A stretch of 64,000 nt of DNA from Glandiceps talaboti (GCF_964340395.1 NC_135571.1:1033501-1097500), one strand, 5' to 3'; positions 40,780-60,083 are shown, counted from the first letter of the stretch. The notes: generated from the sequence alone by a model not told the origin. Numbers and translations: made by a program.

Positions 40780-41234
40780 GCTATATAACCAATAATCTAT
40801 TCGACCTTTTCTAAAATTGAGAGTAATCGGAACCACATATCTTTTTTATTAGGCTAAAGTAGAACAAAGAGGAAAATAGTGTTCTTGTTTATTTCTATAA
40901 AATATCCGGGTACTGTTTCATATTTCACTATTTCGGTAAATTTATATAATTTACTATAAAACCTAGGCCCACAAGTTACTGTAGTGGACACATTTCAACA
41001 AAGTTGTGTGCACTTAACATTTCACAAAAGATGATATATTCACGTAAGTTTGGTCAAATAAGGCGAATATATCTAAACTCTTGCCATGCCATAACATTGT
41101 CTATGGCCATGGATTGCCTAACCATTACAGGCAGGGTAGAAAAAGATCAAACATCGTTGCCATAGAAACAAGTGCTGCAGATTCTCTTCTTCACTTCTGA
41201 AATGTTCGTATCATCGATCATCAGAGTACAACGA

Positions 41235-41247
41235 AGGTCAAAGGTCA
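41235..41247 (+). promoter_or_regulatory. Perfect DR1 nuclear-receptor motif
   Basis: AGGTCAAAGGTCA. Third perfect copy in the window. Confidence 0.4.
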
Positions 41248-42141
41248 TCGCATTTTCCCTGATTTGTGTAATCCCATGTCAGATGTTATCGCGATTCGCC
41301 ATCTTTGTGGTAGCCATGGTGACGCCACTATCTCAACAACATACTGTAGATTAAAGGAAAGGCAAGTATGAAGGTGAATGTATAAACATGGATATATATA
41401 CTTCCTTTGGTATGAAAGACTTCCCTTCCTTTCACAGCATTTTTTCAGATACTGGGGATACTGATAAAGTATTTAAAACATTCTTATAGCGTTACAATTA
41501 TTTACCAAAATAGTCTAAAAGTGCATCGATGACGTGCTTTGTAATAACAGAAGAGGAAAGTGGAGATGCCAAAGAGCTTTTATCCATCTGTGATTCGCAT
41601 TTCCAAACAAATCTAAGGATTATTTACCATTCCTTTAATAGTTTCAGCTTTATGTCTCTGCCTTTATATCGTTTTAAAGTCACGTGTTTAGTGTCACGTG
41701 TGTTGTAATCTTTAGCTATCTTAATTGTATCTCTTCTTTTTACATTTCACTTCTATTATCTCTTCAATTGTATTTTTCTTTCCAATCTTTAGTTTTCAAT
41801 TGTAAAGCCAATTTACAATGTATTGTTATGCAAATAGATCAAGTAGATTATTATAATGACTTTAGATTTTTCTCTTGAAATAATTTTATCGTAGTTCTTT
41901 TTTTTTTCTTCTATTTTTTATTTTACCACATTACGGGCTTTTTTTTATCAAATAGTACGAATCCACTGAATTCGATTGAATAGCATACATTCATTTACTA
42001 GTAGAAAATGGTATTTAACACACATCGACTTTAAATTACGTTAACCGTTGAGTCTCTCCTCCCCCCCCCCCCCCATTACGATCACTACGATCATCTCCAT
42101 CGTGTAGATACACAGGAAAGTGATCGTAGAAAACATCTAGA

Positions 42142-42400
42142 TGTTATTCCCCAATATTTTTCTTCTTTCAGCCAAGGAAAATACGAGTGACTTAATAATG
42201 TCCTGAGTATTTTCCGGCTGAATGAAGAAAAATATTGGAGAATAACATAATTATACCAACACCAGTAATATCAAAGAAAAATCGGGGAAAGTAATGGGAA
42301 TTTTGAATATTTTGACTCATATTTTGAACACAGCAGAACCAGTGACGTAGACACGCGTTGTCGTGACGTAGAACGACCAGAGTATTAACTTTTGTATTCC
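42142..42400 (+). mobile_element. Hairpin-bearing dispersed repeat
   Basis: 42142-42247 is an inverted repeat with arms of about 50 bp (CCAATATTTTTCTTCTTTCA against TGAATGAAGAAAAATATTGG). The right arm and following 150 bp match 12654-12850 in reverse. Likely a nonautonomous transposon relic. Confidence 0.7.
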
Positions 42401-47439
<5,039 letters not shown>

Positions 47440-47595
47440 GTAACCTGTTTGAATTCATTTACCTATGCACAACCATAGACCCCCGACCAACTTTGTGGAG
47501 GGTCTATGCACAACCTTACTATTGTAGGTGATACATTGCATTTGACTGTAAATATACAATTGTCATACTAAGAAGTTACATCTATCAGTTACCAT

Positions 47596-47668
47596 GGACA
47601 TGTTATCAGTTACCATGGACATGTTATCAGTTACCATGGACATGTTATCAGTTACCATGGACATGTTT
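47596..47668 (+). repeat. 21-bp tandem repeat carrying four p53 half-site-like motifs
   Basis: Four copies of CAGTTACCATGGACATGTTA. Each contains GGACATGTTA (9/10 to RRRCWWGYYY) and the last GGACATGTTT (10/10), at 47596, 47617, 47638 and 47659. Confidence 0.9.
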
Positions 47669-47689
47669 TCTGATTTTATATATTTATGA

Positions 47690-48330
47690 TAAGACATGAC
47701 AAAGTATTATGATTGCAACACGATTGGATAGAGAGTGAGATTTAATATCTCCTCAAAACATAGAGTTTGACTTTATCAGGGAGTACGTATACTGTGGAAG
47801 ATTAGTCTACTGGTCGAAGCCATATTGTATAAGTAAGAGTATATAGCGCGGTATCGTGTGAATGAAATATTGATTATCAGTTTTGTAAGTAGTCTGAAGT
47901 GTTTTTATTGTAACTTTGTGGTATGTTGAATTAATTAAAGCTCAAATATACAGTCGTAATACCATAAGTCATTTTTCATCTGCCGATCCACAGCTAAAAC
48001 AATTTTGATTCTTAGGAATGATTCCTCTTAGGAAAATGTAGGAAGGTATCTTCGTTGTGATGTATGTTTATCCAAAATTACTTTGAGTTTTATGAAATTT
48101 TATTAATTTAGAAACTGTATGATAATAACAATCTCGTAAATAGGTCCTTGATATATATAGGGGTTAGAACGCAAGCTGACTTTCACGTTTCGAATCAACA
48201 ACTCAGGGTTGTTTGTATATTTGCTTTGTTTACAAAGATTTACTTATCCACTTACTAAGTTACAAATCAACGATCTCGTCAATTCTAAGAAGAATTATAT
48301 TTTCGTCCAAATTATCGTTCTACAATATCC
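47690..48330. other. Intergenic DNA, nothing recognised
   Basis: AT-rich, short ORFs only. Confidence 0.55.
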
Positions 48331-48337
48331 AACCCCT

Positions 48338-48600
48338 CTATCCAGCCAAATATCCAGACACTCTCGATATACCACCAAATATCCAGACACTCTCGATATA
48401 TCACCAAATATCCAGACCCTCTACCCCCCCCCAATATACAGACAGTCTATCCCGCCAAAAAATACAGACACTCTCGATATACCACCAAATATCCAGACCC
48501 TCTATCCCCCCCCCAATATACAGACAGTCTATCCCCCCAAAAATACAGACCCTGTATCCCATCAAATGTCCAACCCGTTCTCTTCCCCCCCCCCCGTCCC
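48338..48600 (+). repeat. Degenerate TATCCAGAC/ATACAGAC repeat, about 30-bp units
   Basis: Recurring AAATATCCAGACACTCTC, GATATACCACC and CCCCCAATATACAGAC. Gives overlapping Pro-rich ORFs that are not considered real. Confidence 0.8.
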
Positions 48601-48704
48601 CTCCCCTATGTTCAACAATTATACCCCTTGAGTTATAGCTGCAGTGCACACCAGTCTTTCAATTCCCTGGGAAGTATAAAATGAATTTTAGTCTCTGTAA
48701 TCAC

Positions 48705-48860
48705 ATAGGATTAAAGCCTTCACATTACAACCTCTGTCCTACCAGGTCCCCAATTATACAGATGGGTTGACTAACGCACAGTCATGGTTCAAATCTTGCC
48801 CAAGGACTTTCGGCCAACTCTACTTACTGTAAATGTATGTATATGAAAATAGCAATCTTC
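48705..48860 (-). mobile_element. SINE-like element, minus strand
   Basis: The minus strand reads CTTGGGCAAGATTTGAACC, CCATCTGTATAATTGGGGAC, CTGGTAGGACAGAGG and GCTTTAATCCTATGTG in order. This resembles the body of tRNA-derived SINEs common in marine invertebrates, which carry a segment like CAGCTGTATAAATGGGTACC. The last 70 bp are the same as the 77-bp minisatellite unit in MDM2 intron 12. Family and ends are not certain. Confidence 0.65.
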
Positions 48861-48869
48861 ATAAAATCA

Positions 48870-50155
48870 TCGATCTTTATGGCATACCTGAAAACTCTAA
48901 TAACCCTGATTATCATTAATGTCTTTGTTAGCGTTCTACAGCATCATTGTTGCTTAGCAACAATTTGATTAGCAAATATTGCCTAGGAGACGTATTGATT
49001 AGCGTCGCTCATAAGCCACTAGTCGTATCTATGGCAACCTAACAGACAAAATCAATTAAGTTTCTAATTATTTTCAATTATGACAGTCACAGTAATATTC
49101 AAATTAGTCAACTGCATAATTATTAAGGTGCATAATTACTAAATTTAATTTACAGCTTATTAAATTAATTGCCTGGTATCACGTGTGTGTGTACTACAGT
49201 TAGTGTAGTAATGTTACTTTTTATATTGCGCTCTCCCACACAGAGCTACAAGCGAGAATTATCACCCCTGGTACGGACCTATCATATCACAAGTGTCCTT
49301 TATATTTTGTCAGCTCCCTAGGGACCATACAATGCATTAATTGTTACCTGGGTGTATATGACTAAAACATAGGATTACAGATATTACTCTACTAACGGTA
49401 TTACGGTTGACAAACGTCAGAGCTACTGACACGTGATAGTGACAATAAATGCAACTCCTGTCACGTCACCTATTATCATGTATGAAGAGGTTTGGTGTTC
49501 TGTAAGATACAACCGCAGCGCACTTCAGAAGTTTCGACATGCTTCGACCCTGAGGGCGGTACCAATGGCCAGCTCTGGTAGGGGTGTGTGGCCAGTGCTG
49601 GAAACCCAGGCCCCATTTTAGACCCACTTTGACCAAAAATCAATACCCCATTTTAGACTGTTACAGGTTTCTAAAAGATGACAGTTTAGACCTAAATAAA
49701 TTTTCCTTAGAAGGCAACATTTTGGTGCAATTAATGGCAGTTAAGTTTTGATTTGGTAACTGGACCACATTTTAGACCAAGCAAAATAAAAAATAATGCA
49801 AAGTGAGCCCCGTTTTAGAATCTTCAGCTAAAAAAACCAACAATCCCATTTTACTGTTACAGACCAAAGGGCTACAAAACACACCCCAAAGAGCAGCACA
49901 TATATACGTATACTCAAATAGGGGGAATTGCCCCCCCCCCCCGGCGACATAGTCAGAAACTATAGCAATTATTGCGGTATGTCATTATATAGTGAAATGA
50001 ATGGGTAATGTTGGAGCTGGGCGAAATCTATGTAAAAATGTATTCGTTATTCACGTACTGAAAATCAATGAATATATAGTGTTTGTCCAGTGAGTGGACA
50101 ATTTGTGTATACGCCACACCAAATACAGGTGTATGTACATGTGGTCAGAATACAC
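48870..50155. other. Intergenic DNA with scattered CCCATTTTAGAC motifs
   Basis: 49600-49860 has four or five CCCATTTTAGAC-like words, probably a decayed repeat. A short poly-C tract lies near 49930. No gene recognised. Confidence 0.55.
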
Positions 50156-50400
50156 AGTTTAATAATAGTAATGACTTTTATTATCAAAATGTTTTAAAAT
50201 ACACATCGACAAACGGGTAACCCTGTTAGGACCAGCCTAATCTACCCAGGGGCCCAAACAAGTTAAGCACAAAAATAAAGGAAAAATAGGTCACACTCAG
50301 AAAAGGACAAACAGTACATCAAAGACAATACAAAATATACAAATACATCTACAATGACTAAATAGAAACAACTTGACACAAAAACATTATAAACATTCTG
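50156..50400 (-). mobile_element. LINE-like 3' terminus, minus strand
   Basis: Read on the minus strand: GGGCCCCTGGGTAGATTAGG, AACAGGGTTACCCG, then TAATAAAAGTCATTACTATT and ATTA at the end. This layout resembles the 3'UTR and microsatellite-like tail of L2/CR1-type LINEs. No coding part was recognised, so the assignment is tentative. Confidence 0.45.
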
Positions 50401-50590
50401 AAATGTGAAACTTTAAAAGTTTTAAAATACATTAATTAATTTTCATCACGATCTGATTTAAAATCATTTATTTGAAAAAGCAACTTTCTCACCGATGACA
50501 AAATCATTACGGTATATTGATTCAGATAAGAAACGGTCATGGTCGTAGAGAGAGCGGCGTTCAGTTCAGGTTCATCTAGTCATTGTCGCC

Positions 50591-50606
50591 ATCATCATCG
50601 TCGTCG

Positions 50607-50639
<33 letters not shown>

Positions 50640-50670
50640 CCATCACCATCACCATCACCATCACCATCAC

Positions 50671-50721
<51 letters not shown>

Positions 50722-50757
50722 CACCACCACCACCACCACCACCACCACCACCACCAC
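50591..50757. repeat. (CAT)n/(CAC)n trinucleotide microsatellite
   Basis: CAT, CATCAC and CAC blocks. The poly-His, poly-Ser, poly-Asp and poly-Met ORFs over it come from the repeat. Confidence 0.98.
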
Positions 50758-50769
50758 TGAATATCAATG

Positions 50770-52285
50770 TCAGATGACGTCATTATGTAGAAACTGACAG
50801 AAGACCTAGTTTTGATGTTTAGTGTTCAGTGTCTAGTGCTTCATGCATGGCAGCGTTCATTACCTAATTAAAACTAGTGAAGCGATAGATGTACACGTTA
50901 GCTGAGAGGAGAGGGTAATCTACTACTTTGATATTACAGGGAGATTTGAGACGTAAAAGTAGATTTTGTTGTACAAGTAAGAAAGGAAATAATCATCTGA
51001 GTAGTAAGAAACCCTAATCTTAATTTCTGTACTTAAACTAAACCTTTGAAGAAAGATCCTAATTTGCATACTTAACTATGAAAACCTTTTGAAACGAAAT
51101 GTTACAACGTACTGCCGACATCAGACCTTGGACGAACGGAACCTGTTACAAACAGGGAAAGAAAACAATTGAATTGGATTAATAACACTTGGCTCAGCAT
51201 GTTTGAACAGCAGAGACTTGTATTACATACCATGGTTTGATAAGAACACTTTTATGTGTACATGAAATGCCACGGGAATTTGTTTGTGAACGTAACCAAT
51301 TACGTAAAGTGTTCCACGGTCTGATGTCTGAAGTTGTAGTATGTGCTTTTCTCTATACCTTCTATTCGCTATCATCTCTTCTCTGCCATCTCTTCTCTAC
51401 CATCTCTTCTCTATCACCTCCTCTTCTCTTCTCTTCTCTTCTCTTCTCTTCTCTTCTCTACCCATCTTAATTCTCATCTTCTTTGCCATCATTATTTTCA
51501 ATATCGGTGTCATCAATCTACGCTAATCTAATCAGCTTATCGCATCTAATCTAATCTTGTATCGTCGAGTCTAAATAATGTCTTCTAATCCTTGGTCAAT
51601 CTTATCTTGTCTCATTGAGTCTAGTCTATGCCACAGACAAGGAAGAGACAGCTCAGGACAAAAAGAAAGGCGTGCCAAGAGGGATAGAAGTGTGAAAAAG
51701 GAATTTATAAACAGTTAAAATGTAAGCATTATATTTTCAGTAAAAGTCCGCAGTCTTCTGTTCCAAACTGAAAGTCTCCCTGGTACATAGATTCATGTGG
51801 TCCTTGTTGTAAATTAGTTCGACAACAATAACTAGATAGGTCCTTCTTTGAATATTATGTCCCATGCTGTTGAAATGTGGTGCTACAAGTTGACTGGTAG
51901 TGTATACTTTCCGTTTAATGCTGACGATGTCGTGATAGCTATGCGCTGTTTAACCATGTTCTTAGTTTGGACATGAATGGAGGTAGGAACACAGTCCTTT
52001 CCTACCTCCATGGTTTGGCCAACAGACATCTCTGGCATACAATGCTGTAAATAAATAACCCACGATGTTTTGCAAGTGAAATCACCATTTAACGTATAAA
52101 CGTTTCATCCGTAGCAGTGCTGGAAATTGCAGATCAATACAGAAAACTGTTTTCTGTGAAAAAAACAACAACGAGTTCCTGATGTCGTCATGGAAAGGAA
52201 AGGATGATAGTAAATCTTCAGTAGATATATAAATTTTTAAGCCTTTTTACCTACAACCTTTATAACTAATTCTAGGCACATCCTA
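50770..52285. other. Intergenic DNA with a CTCTT repeat near 51365-51460
   Basis: A TTCTC/CATCT-type repeat at 51365-51460 and scattered TCTAATC words at 51520-51630. No gene recognised. Confidence 0.6.
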
Positions 52286-52286
52286 A

Positions 52287-52550
<264 letters not shown>

Positions 52551-52710
52551 GATCCTCGCTGCGTGAAACTCTTTCCCGAACGAGGGCGCAACACATATAT
52601 TGCCACCATCATGTCATGTTGTTCTCTTTTCTCTCAACTTTTAATAGGTTACATCTTTCTGTCTCTTTTACATTACGGCTTTCTGTCTTACGTTACGTCT
52701 TTCTGTACGG

Positions 52711-53105
<395 letters not shown>

Positions 53106-54740
53106 AATGAATAAATAATTGAGCTGATAAATAAAAACATGAAGTAAACAAAGAAACAAAACGTAAGAAAGAAACAAAAGTTATTGTGTATTAATGCAAC
53201 TGGACTGTTTTTTATACTCCAAGTAGTGTACACCATGAGATGTATTAGTTCGTGTATAGACAGAAATATCAGTGTGTATAGATGTACACTATACGGTAGA
53301 AGATATAATTAATTTACGGCACGGACCCTAAAATCAACCGTACAAAATGTTGCCATTCACGGGAAATGACGTAACAGAATATACAGCGATCGCTGTAACT
53401 GAAAGTGTATCGCGATATTAGTATATCTTGAGCACTGCCATGTATAGGTATCAAGGCAAATCAAACTAACACGGAACGGATTTAAAATCAAACCTTCGCT
53501 CTCAAGTTTAAGTCTGTAACTACGCTACTTCTGAAAGTTGAGACTAGTTAACAACTAAATGTCTTTTTCTTATTTTATAAATAAGTAACTGAATAATTTT
53601 ATCGAATATATCTTTGGTTGCTTGATGAAAAATATCCCACTTGCGGCTAGGGCAGCTTCAGCAAATGTAATGTTTTTTTTTTAACGGTTTAGTTCGATAT
53701 TATGACTTACTCATAATATTTGTACATATTGACCAGTGAACTGTGAGTAAATGTGTTTGTGTAGCTGTACACAAAGTATGGTGCGATTAATACAATCACA
53801 GTGATTATTTGGTCCGCACCCAAAAATCAGGTCTGCAATGCAATTGCAAAGTAACTATGGATAGAATCGTTCTCTAATTAAAACATAGAGTGGTCTAATT
53901 AGTAGTATTTGGACGTGTTTCAGGGACTATGTTTACATGTTATAGTTAGTGCAGGTATTGTTTACATGTTATAGTTAGTGCAGGCATTGTTTAAGAGTAT
54001 GCAATCATTAACGACGGTACCGTAAAACTATGGTAAAGTATACGCGACGACTTCTACTACTCAGTGTCTGACACGAATCAGTAAGAAATACCGCCAGGGA
54101 GTAATAAATAGTTTAAGGTAACGGGCTCCATCGGAATCTCGTCAAAACCCAAACAGTGTCCTTCTGAGACTACCAAATTGGTAATATATAGTCAGAGTTG
54201 TCTAGTATTTATTATTAAGACGCCATTTTGTATCCATTATCACGTTGACACCCAATGTTTACCATGTCTTATCATTTCCCCCTAGATTTTGACTTATATA
54301 TCGGATTAGCTCGACGTTTATGGCTTGACGTCGTGACTAATTCAGTAATGTTATAGACTTAAAAATCGATTTTGAACTGTCCGTTAAATGGTGAGTCAGA
54401 CGCACGCCCGGCTGAGACGTCTTGAAAGTTCAGACGCTGAGTTCTGGTTGTACCTTACAAAGTTAACGCATAATTAGTATCACAATTTCATCAAAATGCT
54501 GCAATTTAGTAAATATTGTACACAATAACAAAGTTATAATTATGCATCTTGATGACGTACCATCGGAAGACCATTTTGAAAATGCGATTTTTGGATACAA
54601 TTTTAAAATCGATCAAAAAATATACTTTAAATTTTTTTTTAATTATATTTTTGGTACATTTTTAAAATAAGGTTTTTCGATTCATTTTGAAATTAATTTT
54701 GTGTTGACTAGTCAGAAAATGAGAATAAGGATAACTAACT
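53106..54740. other. Intergenic DNA, no gene recognised
   Basis: Contains a 29-bp duplication near 53935-53995 and a segment near 54014-54050 similar to the MDM2 intron 1 repeat at 7138-7255. Confidence 0.55.
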
Positions 54741-55983
<1,243 letters not shown>

Positions 55984-56330
55984 ATGTCCGGCGAGAATCC
56001 CGATCGCGCCGGCGTTCCGTCTGCTGCAGTGGGTGGCATTGTTATCAACAAGAAAGTGAAGGTAAACCGTAAAGCTAGCGAAGTTTCAACCAAAAGCTCA
56101 ACAGCTAGCGGCGTTCAACCCGATTTTGGCAGCTCCACCTCAGATTATAGCGGAGTTGATTATCGCCCAAGTGTTGTTCCTACTACTTTTACTGAGAGAG
56201 ATTTTCAAAGGAAATATTCGTACCACTTGGCTCCGACCAAACCACACGTACGAACCAGTTTGCAAGGCAGAGTCTACAATTTTCTTGAGCGTCCAACTGG
56301 ATGGAAATGTTTTCTCTATCATTTTACTGT
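55984..56330 (+). CDS. KCNQ1: KCNQ1-like voltage-gated K+ channel, first coding exon (partial gene)
   Basis: Encodes residues 1-115 and two bases of Val116. KCNQ1 forms tetrameric plasma-membrane K+ channels that repolarise excitable and epithelial cells. [16 protein letters not shown] (95-110) matches the human KCNQ1 S0/pre-S1 helix almost exactly and is closer to KCNQ1 than to KCNQ2-5. The preceding 94 residues are Ser/Thr-rich, as expected for the cytoplasmic N-terminus, and include RKAS (29-32), a PKA-type site. ATG at 55984 has A at -3 and is the first in-frame ATG after TGA at 55921. The GTAAGT donor at 56331 splits Val in phase 2, the same position as human exon 1. The S1 exon was not found in the remaining 7.7 kb, so the gene runs off the right edge. 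Confidence 0.92.
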
Positions 56331-57814
56331 GTAAGTAAGATAAATTTTTTGCTATTTTCCCCATATTGTTGTAATTTCCTCTACGATATAACAGGAAATA
56401 ACGCTCAAATTGTTACGCGTTTGCCACCAATTCCCAGCATAAAATAGAGTCAGTAAGAGATACGGCATGAAAGCAATGTCATCTTGAAAGCTTACAATTA
56501 CATCTTATCTCGTAGTACAGTGTACAACGTGTACGTTGACCCGTGACCCCCCCAAAATAAAACACGTACATATCCTCACTTGTGCTATCTTGTCTGAGGA
56601 CATGAAATACTAACATGTGAGCACACGACTTTCTCTTTTCTTGAACGAAAATTATATATTTGTGACAGTACTACACACCCCTCTTAATGCCACTTAACGC
56701 ACCGTTATAATAGTTGAAGTGTGATGTCAGACAATTGTTTCTTGGACAATGAAGTGTCATGGAAAACAAAGGCGATGGCCGGCATTGACTGAACTGAGCC
56801 GTATTAGTGTTACGTCGTCTAATCTAACAGCGCGTAATTGCCACAATAGAGTTGTCACAAATCCCCATTTTCCGTCATGTTAATTACCTCCATACATACC
56901 GCAAATGATAAATAGCAAGCCGATAGACGTAGGAACGTTTTATTTGAAGCAGCCTGTGTGTCAATGCATTTCCAGTAACTTGGCGACATTTTTGTAGAGT
57001 GATAGTCGCGTACCAAGACATCCAGCATTTTTGTCTGTTCAGTTTTTGTCATGTTTGCCTCCGTAGAGTTCCAGATTGTTAAATGATACATGTAATAACA
57101 CAAAATAATTTGAGATACACAAATGAACTAAACTGTTTCGTTGTTAGTAGGCGTATTTATACTCAGTGTAAAATACACACCATTCATTCATTCATTACAA
57201 AACTGGGTAATTTATCAAACAGCAGGCGTGATACATGTATCTATGAGAAATACCACATAATGATAATACCACATACATTCGTATATGGCAACAATGTTAT
57301 ACTATGTAGCAATTCTTTTTTCCATCACTATGCATTTTGTCTGTATCTCCAAGGCACAATTAATGAACATGTGATTTTTATTGAGAAAGCCATCATTTTC
57401 TTGATGTCTTGTTTTAATATATTGAGCATTAATACCAGCATGATTGTCATAGCTTTGCGTTCAAAATATTTTGTCATGGCTTGGTTATTTATCAGACAAT
57501 TTTTATTAAAGGCATTGAAAAATGTAGGCAGTTCATACAATAGTGACTAATAAAAATTCTGCATATTGCCAAAACTCGTTTTGTAAAATATATTGAAACG
57601 AAAACCACTACAATGAAAATTTATTAAACATATATACTTTTTATGCTGCTATAAAGTTACAGTCAAAATATTGTATTCATAAAGATTGAGTTATAACCTG
57701 TATTAATATTGTTGAATCAACAACTATTGTAATATATGTATTTCGTGTTAATTGTCATCAAAGAAACATTGTGATACAGATCTTTTACGCTATCTGGCGT
57801 TATACACGTATGAC

Positions 57815-58195
57815 ACTTTTTTCATGACAACATAATGCCAAATAACTTGTATTTATGTATTTTGCATACTAAAATTAAAACATCAAAAATGTGATGCAAT
57901 ACACTTTTCATAACAACGCAATGCCAAATAACTTGTTTTTACATATTTTGCATACTAAAATTAAAACATCAAAGATATGATGTAATACACTTTTTTCATA
58001 ACAACGTAATGCCAAATAACTTGTATTTATGTATTTTGCATACTAAAATTAAAACATCAAAAATGTGATACAATACACTTTTTAATAACTTGTATTTACG
58101 TATTTTGCATACTAAAATTAAAACATCAAAAATGTGATGCAATACACTTTTTTCATGACAACATAATGCCAAATAACTTGTATTTATGTATTTCG
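57815..58195 (+). repeat. Tandem repeat, about 95 bp, 4 copies
   Basis: Unit contains CAATGCCAAATAACTTGTAT, TATTTTGCATACTAAAATTA and AAACATCAAAAATGTGATGC. One copy has a deletion. Confidence 0.93.
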
Positions 58196-59116
58196 CCAAC
58201 TAACATTTAACATTTAACATCCAAGAACTTTCTCAATATGCATGGGTCATGATAATATATACTGCCAAAGAAATGTCACGATGCAAATCTTTGATGCTAG
58301 TATGTAAAATAAAAGAATTGTCCAAACACATTGTCGTGTCAAAGAATGTTCACAATAGACTTCTTTTCATACCTCTGTATAAAATAATCAAATCGTTATC
58401 ATCGTACGTTTCTTTCTGTCGTAAGTTTAATGATTGAGAAAAATCATTGAAACTGAAAGGTGAATAAGGTTCACTAGAGTCATCTAATTTTATATTATTC
58501 ACTACAATAAATATAAAACAAACAGTTACCATGACAACTGTACAACCGATGAAGCAATCGTTAGTTATGAATTGTAATTAGAAAAATGAAAAGTGACATT
58601 TATGATGAAATATACTTGTGATTGAATTAATATAACAAACTTTATCGACAAGGTAGGTCTTAGTTCACGTGTTTTATACTGTGTATTCATTAGCCGTGTC
58701 AAAGAAAATGTCAATTTGTGGCAAAGTTGTCGTGTTCTGATCTTTGTAATATTACTACGTGACTTAAATATGTATATATTAGAAACTGAGACTACCTGAT
58801 ATGAGTGTAGACTCATAAATTGAATAAATGTGAAATCATAAAAAGAGAGTAGAAACCTATTTTTAATGTCCGTTATGTCTATGAATTACCTGTTGTAAGA
58901 ATGTGCTGTTTTGACCAATCAATATCAGGGTATAGTTATTTCAATACAACTTAAGGGCGCATGAAATGAAATGAATACTTGATATTGTCGCGTCATTGCA
59001 GTAAGGTCATATCTACCTATACAATTGCATAGCAGATACAACCTTACTGCATTGACTTGATGGTATAGACTGTTAGCGTCAGTGCATCAGGATGTAGATA
59101 CGTTGTATTAAGATGT

Positions 59117-59118
<2 letters not shown>

Positions 59119-59175
<57 letters not shown>

Positions 59176-59280
59176 GTCAGTCAGACAGCACATCAGCCAG
59201 TCAGTCAGTCAGTCAGCGAGTCAGTCAGTCATTCAGTCAGTCAGTCAGTCAGTCAGTCAGTCAGTCAGTCAGCAAGTCAG
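59119..59280. repeat. (AATC)n/(AGTC)n microsatellite
   Basis: AATC block followed by AGTC blocks. Complementary to the following CTGA block. Confidence 0.97.
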
Positions 59281-59320
59281 TAACTAAATCATTAAAATAA
59301 TCTTTCAGCTATTAATTTGA

Positions 59321-59583
59321 TGACTCACTGACTCAGACTGACTGACTGACTGACTGACTGACTGACTGATTCACTCGCTCACTCACTCACTCACTCACTC
59401 ACTCATTTACTCACTCACTCACTCACTCACTCACTCACTCACTCACTCTCTCACTCACTCACTCACTCACTCACTCACTCACTCACTCACTCACTCACTC
59501 ACTCACTCACTCACTCACTCACTCACTCACTCACTCACTCACTCACTCACTCACTCACTCACTCACTCACTCACTCACTCAAT
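59321..59583. repeat. (ACTG)n/(ACTC)n microsatellite
   Basis: Starts with CTGA-type repeats complementary to the AGTC block 40 bp upstream, then a long ACTC array. Confidence 0.97.
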
Positions 59584-60083
59584 CAAAAGTGTACATTGTA
59601 CATGATGTATATAAAACATAGTCTTTCATGTTCAGTGCTAACTGTTGAACCTATTAAAGACTATAGACAAGGAAACAGAAACATTTATACACTGTACATG
59701 TCTGAACATGTAGACAACTATAGCTCAACAGAGATTGTTTAAAAGTAGCTACAGGTAGTAAAATTCTGACAATATGGATAAACTAGAGTTGTATTTACCA
59801 ACTAGATGTGTCATAATGGTAGAACTTTCCATACATAAAACCTACAATAAATATTAAGTGGTTGTTAGTACAGTTTGTAGGATTACTTAAATGGTGTGTA
59901 TGTAGAGTTGATAATATTCTAAATGCTGTAAATGTCATTTTTCCTCCTTTTTAAGAATAAAGGGATGAAATATTTCTACTCAAATTCGTGTGAAATGAGA
60001 GAACAAAAGATTTACATGTACGTGTCATTTATACTTTGACAATTATGTATATTTACAATATAAGGATATCAACAGGAGTCCAT

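Larger units (their letters stand above)
39041..42141. other. Intergenic DNA, no gene recognised
   Basis: Only short ORFs. Contains a second CTCF-like motif (40768), a DR1 motif (41235), a poly-G run near 40681 and a poly-C run near 42060. Confidence 0.55.

Noticed and set aside
48209-48638. Two overlapping ORFs of about 140 aa, Pro/Tyr/Ser-rich
   Set aside because: Degenerate 30-bp tandem repeat with poly-C tracts, read in two frames. No domain.
56140-56364. Minus-strand and alternate-frame ORFs over the KCNQ exon
   Set aside because: Shadows of the real exon. The plus frame matches KCNQ1 with a proper donor.
59694-59713. Adjacent p53 half-site-like pair GTACATGTCT and GAACATGTAG in KCNQ intron 1
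   Set aside because: Only 17/20, a level plausible by chance over 64 kb of AT-rich, CATG-containing DNA. It serves as a background example for the intron-1 sites.
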